Shown here: positions 40,028 through 48,883 of the stretch, piece by piece
How positions within the stretch are numbered: the stretch's first letter is position 1
Layout of the letters: each line of letters opens with the position of its first letter
Source of the DNA: Bacteroidota bacterium
GTDB taxonomy: Bacteria > Bacteroidota > Bacteroidia > Chitinophagales > JADIYW01
Reading direction: 5' to 3'
NCBI GenBank assembly: GCA_028288625.1
Contig: JAQBNI010000150.1
Span: forward strand, 1 to 64,000
DNA: 64,000 nt
Made by a program: the position numbers and the translations under genes
Notes under the pieces: model-generated
Told to the model about the DNA's origin: nothing
What the model saw: only the letters and a program-made list of their open reading frames with translations
Database searches by the model: none

Positions 40028-40115
40028 GGACTACATTTTAGAAAGCAATCATTTAATAAATTCATTTCTAATTCGTAAATTGTAAATCGTAATTCGTAAA
40101 TAATAATTCATCCTT

Positions 40116-41744
40116 ATGGCATCAAATTCTTTCGACTACGACTATGTAATTATCGGCAGCGGTTTCGGCGGCTCCGTTTCAGCTTTGCGCTTATCGGAAA
40201 AAGGATACAAAGTGCTCGTCATCGAAAAAGGCAAGTGGTTTAAACCGGAGGATTTCCCGAAAACAAACTGGGATCTGCGCAGATGGATGTGGATGCCTTC
40301 ACTCGGAATGCAAGGCTTGTTCAAGCTCACGTTTTACAGGCATGTAGCCATTGTAAGCGGCGTGGGTGTTGGCGGCGGCTCGCTGGTATATGCAAACACA
40401 TTACCAGTACCTAAATCGGAATTTTATAACACCGGTCACTGGAAAGGATTGGATAACTGGCAGGAAGAATTAAAACCATTTTATAGTACTGCGTTAAAAA
40501 TGCTCGGCGCGGAAAAACATCCTTATATGAGTCGCAGTGATAAGGCGATGCAACAACTTGCCACCAACTGGGGCAGACCGGAAGCCTTTGAAAAAACAGA
40601 CGTTGCCGTTTATTTTGGAAAACCCGGTGTAACTGTTTCGGATCCGTATTTTGAAGGTAAAGGACCGGAAAGAACCGGCTGCATTCTTTGCGGAGGCTGT
40701 ATGCTTGGATGCAGGTATGATTCTAAAAATACGCTCGATAAAAATTATTTATATCTCGCCCAGCAATTGGGCTGTGAAATTCTTGCGGAAAAAGAAGTAT
40801 ACGATGTTGTGCCGTTAACGGAGGATGGGAGCGGAGGTTATGAAATAAAATATAAGGACTCATTAAGTTATTTTCCGAAGAAAGGTTCATTGAAAACACG
40901 CGGCGTAATTTTTTCCGGCGGTGTGCTCGGCTCAATAAATTTATTATTGAAGATGAAAGAAGCTTCATTGCCAAATTTATCAGATACGATAGGAACAGGT
41001 ATTCGTACAAATTCGGAAAGTTTGATAGGGGTAACTACTTATGACAAGGATGTTTCTTTTTCTGAAGGTATCGCGATCGGATCTATTGTAAATATTGATG
41101 ATAGCCGCCATCTTGAACCTGTAAAATATTCTGAAGGTGCAGGTTTCTGGCGCATCTTCATGGCGCCGATGGTGCAGGGGAAAAATTTCTTTATCCGTTT
41201 TTTCAGGATGATCAAAGATTTTATTTTGCACCCTGTCAATAATTTTAAAGTATTTTTTGTTGATGACTGGAGCAAGCGCACACAAATTTTATTGTACATG
41301 GAGAGTATAGATTCCACTTTGAGTTTTAAAAGAAATATGCTGGGTGGAATGAAAACAAATTTAGATACAGGTCCTGCACCGACTGCATTCAATCCCAAGG
41401 CTCAGGATATTGCGCATGAAATGGAAAAGATCGTCAATGGAAAAGCAATGGTGATGAGTACGGAAACTTTATTCGGCATTCCTACAACCGCACATATTCT
41501 CGGCGGTGCATGCATGGGAAAGGATGTAGATAGCGGTGTGATCGATAAAAACAATTACGTCTTCAATTATAAAAATATGATGGTTTGCGACGGTAGCATG
41601 ATCTCTGCAAATCCGGGTGTGAATCCAAGCTTAAGTATTACTGCAATAACAGAGCGTGCGATGAGCAAGATCCCGATGAAAAGAGATAATCCTGAATTTA
41701 ATCCTGTTGATATGCGACATGCAGAGATTATTCCTGTTTTATAG
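40116..41744 (+). CDS. GMC-type FAD-dependent oxidoreductase (cholesterol oxidase-like)
   Basis: YDYVIIGSGFGGSVSALRLSEKGYKVLVIEKGKWF, GVGVGGGSLVYANT, TTAHILGGACMG, CDGSMISANPGVNPSLSITAITERAM. Confidence 0.92.
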   Translation: MASNSFDYDYVIIGSGFGGSVSALRLSEKGYKVLVIEKGKWFKPEDFPKTNWDLRRWMWMPSLGMQGLFKLTFYRHVAIVSGVGVGGGSLVYANTLPVPKSEFYNTGHWKGLDNWQEELKPFYSTALKMLGAEKHPYMSRSDKAMQQLATNWGRPEAFEKTDVAVYFGKPGVTVSDPYFEGKGPERTGCILCGGCMLGCRYDSKNTLDKNYLYLAQQLGCEILAEKEVYDVVPLTEDGSGGYEIKYKDSLSYFPKKGSLKTRGVIFSGGVLGSINLLLKMKEASLPNLSDTIGTGIRTNSESLIGVTTYDKDVSFSEGIAIGSIVNIDDSRHLEPVKYSEGAGFWRIFMAPMVQGKNFFIRFFRMIKDFILHPVNNFKVFFVDDWSKRTQILLYMESIDSTLSFKRNMLGGMKTNLDTGPAPTAFNPKAQDIAHEMEKIVNGKAMVMSTETLFGIPTTAHILGGACMGKDVDSGVIDKNNYVFNYKNMMVCDGSMISANPGVNPSLSITAITERAMSKIPMKRDNPEFNPVDMRHAEIIPVL

Positions 41745-41771
41745 TATTTTAAATAATGACCTATTGTGAAA

Positions 41772-41875
41772 TGTCATCCCCGACCTGATCGGGGATCTCA
41801 CGAACATAAGAAGAATGTATCTTCATTAAACTGATTGGTGAAACATGAGATCCCCGCATTCGCGAGGATGACTGT
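41772..41875. repeat. GTCAT...ATGAC intergenic repeat
   Basis: gtcatccccgacctgatcggggatctcac ... gagatccccgcattcgcgaggatgac. Confidence 0.6.
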
Positions 41876-41886
41876 AATTAAATTAA

Positions 41887-41917
41887 AAAAGTCTCCAATC
41901 GGAGACTTTTAATTTTT
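41887..41917. terminator. Bidirectional terminator between convergent genes
   Basis: AAAAGTCTCC-AATC-GGAGACTTTT with T tract. Confidence 0.8.
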
Positions 41918-41930
41918 TGTGGAGCAAGTG

Positions 41931-42818
41931 TTATTCGTACATCAGTACAACCGCATCCTTGTATTTATCTTCGAGCACAGTTTTAAGTGCATCAGCGTAT
42001 GCGCGGTTTTGAAATTTTCCCATGCACAATTTGTAGAGCGTTTTTCCTCCTTCACTTACCTGGTGGATCAGCAACGATTGTTTGAATTTTTCCAGTTCTG
42101 CCGTCAATTCAAAGATAACAGAAGGATCTGAAAAAATACCAAGCTGAACTCCGTAGAATCCGATCTTGCTTTTATCGAGGTTTGTGATGATGGAATAAGA
42201 AGAGCGGTTTAAAAGACCACCTGCATTTGCTTCCTGTACATCCGAAATAGGTAGGGTGGGAATATCTTTTTGGTTTGAAACCCGGGCGACCGGGGTTGTT
42301 TCCCGTTTTTCCTGCGTTTCAACTGCAGTGTTATCGTCATCATTTACCGTTGGTATATCTTTCCAGGATTGCTCCTCAAGATCTGAACAATCATAAGCAC
42401 GTATGCCGTTTTGATGCGTAATATCTGCAGCTGTAACAGATGCCGTGAGCAATTCAACAGGAATATCATCCTTACCTATCACTTCCACTTTTACATAAGC
42501 CGTGCCTTTGTTCCTGTAGCCCAGGATCTCCGCTGCCTTTGTAGAAAGATCAATGATCCGTCCTTTTACAAACGGACCACGATCGTTGATCTTTACGTAT
42601 ACAGACTTGTTGTTTTTTGTGTTGGTTACTTTCACCGTTGTACCGAGCGGAAGCGTTTTGTGCGCTGCAGTAAGCTTGTTCTGTGAATAGATCTGTCCGC
42701 TTGCAGTAGTCTTGCCATGGAATTCCAGTCCATAAAAAGAAGCTACGCCAAACTCAGGTTCTGCGAACAAGGTGATAAATGCAATAATAACCGGGAAAAG
42801 TAAAAGTATTTTTTTCAT
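41931..42818 (-). CDS. rlpA: RlpA-like septal ring lytic transglycosylase with SPOR domain
   Basis: [70 protein letters not shown]-terminal [25 protein letters not shown]. Confidence 0.93.
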   Translation of the reverse strand: MKKILLLFPVIIAFITLFAEPEFGVASFYGLEFHGKTTASGQIYSQNKLTAAHKTLPLGTTVKVTNTKNNKSVYVKINDRGPFVKGRIIDLSTKAAEILGYRNKGTAYVKVEVIGKDDIPVELLTASVTAADITHQNGIRAYDCSDLEEQSWKDIPTVNDDDNTAVETQEKRETTPVARVSNQKDIPTLPISDVQEANAGGLLNRSSYSIITNLDKSKIGFYGVQLGIFSDPSVIFELTAELEKFKQSLLIHQVSEGGKTLYKLCMGKFQNRAYADALKTVLEDKYKDAVVLMYE

Positions 42819-42952
42819 CTGTTTTTTAATTTTGCTTAATGAGCAGATGGAAAGCTCTTTGTTTGTTTTTTATTTGTGAGACATCTCACGGAACCCGGCT
42901 TTCGAAACTATTTTGTGCCTTAAAGTTCGGAAGCAAAAATACGGCTATTTGG

Positions 42953-43600
42953 TTAAGCAGACGTTAAGGCAGCAGACAATTGCATTAAAGGTTCAGTTAA
43001 AATTACGTGCCCGCCTTTGTAAAAAATATGTGAAAATGTTAACCCCTTGTTAATAAAACCTTTCATTACTTCATCTCTTGCCTTTTCAGTAATGAATTCA
43101 TCGCTGTCGCCCACGAGTAAATAAGGCTGCCATTGATTAATTTTCGGGATATCATTCAAACAGTCGTGAGGTATCGTTCCGCCCCAAAAAACCATTCTAT
43201 CTACGTGATTTTTGCTGTTTAATGCCCATCTGCAGACGGTCGCCGCGCCTTGAGAAAATCCCAATGCAACAATTTTTGCCTTTGTTTGTGAGATTAATGT
43301 TTTGTAAACGTTATCCAGGTATGAAATGTAATCACCGATCTCATTTTCGCGGTCTTCGGTCGTCATCCATGAGGCTCCGACTCTTCCTGTCATATCCTTC
43401 AGGTAAAAGCGATTTAAGGCTTCCGGCACGATCACAAAATGTTCTTCAGGGTTGAGCTCTTCAAATTTCTTTATAAAGAATTCCGCGAGAAAGCCATAGC
43501 CGTGCGCAACGATCCATACTAGTTTGGTGGATTCCGATAAAGTGCCGTGTGTAAATACCCTGCCGGTTTTTTTTGTAACGATGGAATGCGATTGCGCCAT
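42953..43600 (-). CDS. Alpha/beta hydrolase, phospholipase/carboxylesterase-like
   Basis: VWIVAHGYG, IVALGFSQGAATVCRWAL, YLLVGDSDEFI. Confidence 0.83.
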   Translation of the reverse strand: MAQSHSIVTKKTGRVFTHGTLSESTKLVWIVAHGYGFLAEFFIKKFEELNPEEHFVIVPEALNRFYLKDMTGRVGASWMTTEDRENEIGDYISYLDNVYKTLISQTKAKIVALGFSQGAATVCRWALNSKNHVDRMVFWGGTIPHDCLNDIPKINQWQPYLLVGDSDEFITEKARDEVMKGFINKGLTFSHIFYKGGHVILTEPLMQLSAALTSA

Positions 43601-43651
43601 TTCACAAATATACTATACTGCATAAAATGCAATTTTGTTAGTTTTACACAC

Positions 43652-44035
43652 ATGAAGGATTTCAAGAAATATTATATCGTAAGTGAATCGCCTGATATGG
43701 TGTATAAGGCACTGACTAATCCTGTGATACTGGGACTATGGACAGGAGAGGAAGCGGAAATGTCGGAGGAACCGGGCAGCGAATTTTCACTTTGGGGCGG
43801 CAGTATCACCGGAAAGAATCTTGAGTTTATACCGGACAAGAAGATCGTCCAAGAGTGGTATTTCGGTGAGCAAACGGAGCCTTCGATCGTAACTATCCTG
43901 CTGCATGAGCACAAGCAAGGTACCTCGGTTGAATTGAGGCACACCAATATTCCCGACGAAGATTATGATGATATTGTATCCGGATGGAATTCGGAATATT
44001 TCGGAGCGCTGATAGATTTTTATACGCAGGGATAA
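43652..44035 (+). CDS. START-like/AHSA1 (SRPBCC) domain protein
   Basis: MKDFKKYYIVSESPDMVYKALTNPVILGLWTGEEAEMSEEPGSEFSLWGGSITGKNLEF..KKIVQEWYFGE. Confidence 0.85.
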   Translation: MKDFKKYYIVSESPDMVYKALTNPVILGLWTGEEAEMSEEPGSEFSLWGGSITGKNLEFIPDKKIVQEWYFGEQTEPSIVTILLHEHKQGTSVELRHTNIPDEDYDDIVSGWNSEYFGALIDFYTQG

Positions 44036-44060
44036 AAAAAGCCGGATCTATGATCCGGCT
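44034..44060 (-). terminator. Terminator read on the minus strand
   Basis: AGCCGGATC-TAT-GATCCGGCT with poly-A on the + strand (poly-U on the - strand). Confidence 0.65.
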
Positions 44061-44273
44061 ACGCAAATTAGGTTATCAGTTAAGGCGTTCGCATTTTTGT
44101 ATTTCGGGGAATTTAAAATCTTATAATGGTTGCTAGCGCCGAAACAAATTCATTTCTGTAAAGATGCTATCAATCCTTATAAAGATGTTATATCATTTCT
44201 AAGGAATCTTACATAATTCCCATGTAACTTTTCTTTTTAAATCTGATCGGAAATTCCTGACAGCAGATAATAA

Positions 44274-45059
44274 TTACCTTCTGTTCTTAGCACGAACATA
44301 TACATGCTTGATATTATTCTTCCCGGTTTCCCTTGCATCGATCTCAAATTTATTCATGCTTTTTATCAGGGGCAGCATCTTGGAATATCCGTAATTCCGG
44401 GCATCAAAGTCGGGTTTCTTTTTTAAGATAAGATTGCCAAGATCACCTAAAAAAGCCCATCCGTTTTCGTCAGCGAGATCGGCAATGCTATCATTCAATA
44501 ACCGGAAAAGCCCCATATCAACCTTGCTTAAAGGAACGTTTGCCTTAGTCTCACGTTTTTTAACCGGTCTGGGAGGTAAATTTTCAGAACGCGGTTCCTC
44601 CTCTTCTTCATCTTGTTCGGAAGCAAGGATCTCTATATAAATAAATTTATCGCATGCTGTGATAAATGGCTTTAATGTTTTTTTCTCGCCAATGCCGATC
44701 ACCTTCATTCCGGCTTCTCGTAACCGTATGGCAAGCCGCGTAAAGTCACTGTCACTGGAGACAATACAAAAGCCATCCACCTTTCCGGAATATAAAATAT
44801 CCATGGCATCGATGATCATCGCACTGTCACTCGAATTTTTCCCCGAGGTATAGCTGTATTGCTGTACAGGAGTGATTGCATTTTCAAGTAAAACTTTTTT
44901 CCACCCTGAAACGGTCGGCTTTGTCCAGTCCGCATATATGCGTTTAAACGTCGGCGTACCATATTTGGTGATCTCTTCAAGCATCTCCTTAATATTGGCA
45001 TAAGGAACGTTGTCAGCATCAATTAAAACGGCAAGTCTGAGGTCGGTTATGGCGTCCAT
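44274..45059 (-). CDS. NYN (PIN-like) ribonuclease domain protein with C-terminal OST-HTH/LOTUS-like domain
   Basis: LAVLIDADNVPYANIKEMLEEI, GKNSSDSAMIIDAMDILYSGKVDGFCIVSSDSDFTRLAIRLREAGMKVIGIG; C-terminal GWAFLGDLGNLILKKKPDFDARNYGYSKMLPLIKSMNKFEI. Confidence 0.88.
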   Translation of the reverse strand: MDAITDLRLAVLIDADNVPYANIKEMLEEITKYGTPTFKRIYADWTKPTVSGWKKVLLENAITPVQQYSYTSGKNSSDSAMIIDAMDILYSGKVDGFCIVSSDSDFTRLAIRLREAGMKVIGIGEKKTLKPFITACDKFIYIEILASEQDEEEEEPRSENLPPRPVKKRETKANVPLSKVDMGLFRLLNDSIADLADENGWAFLGDLGNLILKKKPDFDARNYGYSKMLPLIKSMNKFEIDARETGKNNIKHVYVRAKNRR

Positions 45060-45260
45060 GTTTTTTATTTTAGAGTGTTCTCAAAGCTATAAATGTAATA
45101 AAATTTAATATGGTTTAGCATTGTTATGCCTTTATTCAATAACGTGTGAATGTTATAAGCTTTTTGATACATCGTATAACGTATACTGAAGGATAATGAG
45201 TCAATTTTACAACGAGAAGTTTATCAAAATCAACTCTCTTAACATTCTAAAATAACAAGT

Positions 45261-45989
45261 ATGAAAAAATCAGCATTAACAGGTCTCTTATTGATCGGAT
45301 TATTATCCTTTCAATTAAACGGTTTCGGACAAACCGCAGAAGATCACTACAAAACAGCTATGTCCAAAATGACTTCCGGTCAAAAATTAGAAGCATTACC
45401 TGAACTCAATTATGCAATTCTTGCAAATCCGAATTACACAGATGCATATAATTTACGTGCACAGGTTCTCAATAGCGTAGGAGAATATAGCGGTGTTATC
45501 AGGGATTATACAAAAGTTATTGAATTAAATCCGAATGACTTAAGAGCTTACCTGAACCGTGGTATTGCTTATGAAAACCTCGGTAACAATACGAGCGCTT
45601 ATTTAGATTTTAACAAGGCAGTTGAATTGGATCCCAATTCTGCAGAAGCACTTAACTATCGCGGAATGTCAAAAAATATTTCACAAAATTATAACGGTGC
45701 AATAAAGGATCTTGATAAAGCAATTTCTTTGGATCCATCATATGCTGAAGCTTATACCAATCGCGGTAATTCAAAATATTATCTGATGGATGATAACGGT
45801 TCTATTGCTGATTATAACAAGGCAATAGAAATAAAACCGGATCTTGCTGATGCATATCTGAACCGTGCAAATTATAAGTACTATACAGGAAGCGATGCTT
45901 CTAAAGCTTGTCCGGACTGGCAGAAAGCAAAAGAGCTGGGAAGCTTTGATGCAAAAGTAATGGCTCGAAAAAATTGTGCAGGAAAATAA
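45261..45989 (+). CDS. Secreted TPR protein
   Basis: Signal peptide plus TPRs such as VIELNPNDLRAYLNRGIAYENLGNNTSAYLDFNKAVELDP. Confidence 0.88.
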   Translation: MKKSALTGLLLIGLLSFQLNGFGQTAEDHYKTAMSKMTSGQKLEALPELNYAILANPNYTDAYNLRAQVLNSVGEYSGVIRDYTKVIELNPNDLRAYLNRGIAYENLGNNTSAYLDFNKAVELDPNSAEALNYRGMSKNISQNYNGAIKDLDKAISLDPSYAEAYTNRGNSKYYLMDDNGSIADYNKAIEIKPDLADAYLNRANYKYYTGSDASKACPDWQKAKELGSFDAKVMARKNCAGK

Positions 45990-46016
45990 AATAAAAGAGC
46001 ACAAACATAATTACCG

Positions 46017-46049
46017 GCACGCAAACGACAGTTTGCGTGCTTTTTTTTT
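46017..46049 (+). terminator. Rho-independent terminator
   Basis: GCACGCAAAC-GACA-GTTTGCGTGC followed by T9. Confidence 0.92.
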
Positions 46050-46108
46050 ACGTTATTCTTAAGTAGATCCTATATATTTTTTCAGAGATTTCAATTATCT
46101 TTATTTAT

Positions 46109-46720
46109 ATGAAAACCTGTTACCCGAATGTTTTATGGTTGCTGTTTGTTTTATTGCGGCTTAACGCAAATGCACAAACTGCGCAGGATTATTTTAAAAG
46201 CGGTACTTCAAAAGATAACACCGGTGATCATCCGGGTGCCATAGAAGATTTTAATAGATCGATCGCATTGGACAGCCTGCATTCGGTAAGTTATTTCAAC
46301 AGGGGAATTGCGAAAGCCGCTACAGGTGATTATGCTGCCGCTATCGTTGATTTTAATAAAGCTATAAAGATGAATCCTTCAAAGCCCGATTATTATAATA
46401 GCCGTGGGAATGCAAAGGATCACATGAAAGACTATGAAGGCGCTATTCTCGATTTTAATAAATCGATACAATTAAATTCCGCAAATACATTCAGTTACTA
46501 TGACAGGGGAATTGCAAGATCGCATTTAAATGATCTGACAGGTGCATTGCAGGATTATACGAAGGCTGTACAGGTAGATTCAACCAATGCCCTTGCTTAT
46601 TTTAACCGCGGTGTTTTGCGACATGATCTGAAATATAAAGGTGCGTGCTCCGATTGGAAACAGGCGTTACGGCTTAAATATAAACAGGCGGCAGAGTTGA
46701 TTGCGAAGTATTGTAAATAA
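46109..46720 (+). CDS. Secreted TPR protein (paralogue)
   Basis: Signal peptide plus TPRs AIEDFNRSIALDSLHSVSYFNRGIAKAATGDYAAAIVDFNKAIKMNP. Confidence 0.87.
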   Translation: MKTCYPNVLWLLFVLLRLNANAQTAQDYFKSGTSKDNTGDHPGAIEDFNRSIALDSLHSVSYFNRGIAKAATGDYAAAIVDFNKAIKMNPSKPDYYNSRGNAKDHMKDYEGAILDFNKSIQLNSANTFSYYDRGIARSHLNDLTGALQDYTKAVQVDSTNALAYFNRGVLRHDLKYKGACSDWKQALRLKYKQAAELIAKYCK

Positions 46721-46795
46721 TTTTTTATGATATTAATTCTTTTTACAATGCCGAACTAGCAGGAAAATCAATGATTTTTTATATTTTTGTTTAAT

Positions 46796-47509
46796 ATGAA
46801 GACTATTTCCAGATATTATCTTTTGCTTTTAATGTGGTTGCCTTTTCCCTTGGTTGCACAAACGGCAGTTAGTTTTTATAAAAACGGCATGTCGAAGCTT
46901 AACGCAGGGAATGCATTGGAAGCATTATCAGATTTCAATTATGCTATCCTGAATAATATTAATTATAAAGAGGCATACATAGCGCGCGCATCTGTGTTGA
47001 ATAGCGTGGGAGAATTTTCTGGTGTGATCAGGGATTACACTAAAGCGATAGAATTGGATCCGAATGACAAAACATTATACATTGCTCTCGGCAAGGCGTA
47101 TGAGTCTATTGGTGACAACAGCAGCGCATTTGCAAATTTTAATAAAGCAGTATCCCTCGATTCCAATTACGCGCAAGCATATTCTTACCGCGGTATGTCC
47201 AGGAATTTTTCCGTTAATTATGAAGAAGCAATAGTAGATTTTGATAAAGCGATTCAATTAGATTCTGCTTCTGCTGAAGCTTATACCTACCGGGGAAATT
47301 CAAAATTTTATTTAATGCAGAATGAGGGAGCTCTGGAAGACTACAATAAAGCAGTCGAATTAAATCCTAAGCTTCCTGAAGTTTTTCTTAACCGCGGTAA
47401 TTTTTATTATTATAATGATGCTGTTTCTGACGCATGCACTGATTGGATGAAAGCAATGGCACTTGGAAGCTTCGACGCAAAGGCACTGGTAAAGAAAAAT
47501 TGTAAGTAG
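46796..47509 (+). CDS. Secreted TPR protein (close paralogue of 45261-45989)
   Basis: Shared VLNSVGE(Y/F)SGVIRDYTK(V/A)IEL(N/D)PND and C-terminal LGSFDAK. Confidence 0.88.
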   Translation: MKTISRYYLLLLMWLPFPLVAQTAVSFYKNGMSKLNAGNALEALSDFNYAILNNINYKEAYIARASVLNSVGEFSGVIRDYTKAIELDPNDKTLYIALGKAYESIGDNSSAFANFNKAVSLDSNYAQAYSYRGMSRNFSVNYEEAIVDFDKAIQLDSASAEAYTYRGNSKFYLMQNEGALEDYNKAVELNPKLPEVFLNRGNFYYYNDAVSDACTDWMKAMALGSFDAKALVKKNCK

Positions 47510-47655
47510 TTTAATAGTCCACTGTCGATAGTCGATGGTTCATAGTATCATATTACTTAATCAACAGTAACCCACTTTTTCGCCTCTTAAATAATTATTT
47601 ATTTCTTTAGTTTGGATTCAGTATATTTTACTATCGACCATCGACGATTAACCAA

Positions 47656-48099
47656 TCAACCCTTCTTCATTTCCTGCAGCATCGCAATAATTTTATCCAG
47701 TTTTTGTTCTTCAATATCGCTTAACTGTTTTTGCAAGGATTCTATTTCCAGTTTCGCCTCCAGATTTGTAGAATAATCATTATACGCTTGTATCCTGTCT
47801 CTTTCACCCTGTCTGTTCTGTGCCATCATAATGATGGGAGCTGCATAAGCAGCCTGAGTAGAAAATAATAAGTTCAGCAATATAAAAGGATACGGATCCC
47901 AGTGTTTAAAAAAAGCAACCACGTTAAGCAGCATCCAAAATGCAACAATAGCAGTTTGAATAATAATAAATCTCCACGAGCCCATGCCTGTGGCGACGGA
48001 ATCAGCAAGGCGCTGCCCGAAAGTTGAAGTTTTCTTATGGCGGACGTGCCAGGTTTCCGGTTCCACCGCATTTATTTCTGTGTTTTTAACTGTTTCCAT
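47656..48099 (-). CDS. DUF1003 membrane protein
   Basis: FGQRLADSVATGMGSWRFIIIQTAIVAFWMLLNVVAFFKHWDPYPFILLNLLFSTQAAYAAPIIMMAQNRQGERDR. Confidence 0.93.
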   Translation of the reverse strand: METVKNTEINAVEPETWHVRHKKTSTFGQRLADSVATGMGSWRFIIIQTAIVAFWMLLNVVAFFKHWDPYPFILLNLLFSTQAAYAAPIIMMAQNRQGERDRIQAYNDYSTNLEAKLEIESLQKQLSDIEEQKLDKIIAMLQEMKKG

Positions 48100-48426
48100 T
48101 TTTAAATTTTATCGTGTTCATAAAGATAAGAATAGGAAAGTCAATTTATGGATTTGTTATGGTATAACATACATTGTATAAATTTTTCAAGTGTATTTTC
48201 TCTATACACTGTCAGATGTAATTTTTTTGTTTAACTTAGATAAGAAGCATGGTTTTATGCAGTATTTGCCTTATTTTTGATTATGGAATTTCGTTGTTTT
48301 TTTACAATAGAAACCTACGCAGTTAGATCAATTGTCGGTAATACTTGGGGAAATAAAAACTGCTTTTACATTTAAATTAATTTTAATCACAAATAGATTA
48401 TTCCTATGATCAATTTATAAGAATTA

Positions 48427-48882
48427 ATGGAAACCAATAAAAAGAATTCTTTTATGATACTGCTTGCAGATGACGATGCAGATGATCGCTTTCTTTTTAA
48501 AGAGGCGGTGGATGAAACGAAGGACGTCGTTCTCGTTACTGTCAAGGATGGCATGGAGTTGATGAATAAATTGACAAAAGCAAACGGAGAACTTCCGGAT
48601 GCGATCTTTCTTGACCTCAACATGCCATTTAAAAATGGTCACGAATGTTTGAGAGAAATAAAAGACAATGAAAAGCTGAAATCCATTCCCGTAATTATTT
48701 ATTCCACATCAACCAATAAAGCGCAAATAGATTCTACGTATAAGGACGGTGCAAATTTATATATTCCGAAACCGGATTCTTTTTCCCTCCTTAAGAAAAT
48801 TGTAGAAAAGGTGTTTATGCTGGAATGGAAAGAATATAAGCCGCAACCTTCTAAAGATAAATTCGTTTTAAGTATTCAATAA
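48427..48882 (+). CDS. Single-domain (Rcp1-like) response regulator
   Basis: MILLADDDADDRFLFKEAVDE, IFLDLNMPFKNGHECLREIK, VIIYSTS, KPDSFSLLKKI. Confidence 0.92.
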   Translation: METNKKNSFMILLADDDADDRFLFKEAVDETKDVVLVTVKDGMELMNKLTKANGELPDAIFLDLNMPFKNGHECLREIKDNEKLKSIPVIIYSTSTNKAQIDSTYKDGANLYIPKPDSFSLLKKIVEKVFMLEWKEYKPQPSKDKFVLSIQ

Positions 48883-48883
48883 A

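Noticed and set aside
45160-45185. GTATAACGTATAC palindrome upstream of the first TPR gene as an operator
   Set aside because: Short AT-rich palindrome, single occurrence noticed, no supporting promoter alignment.
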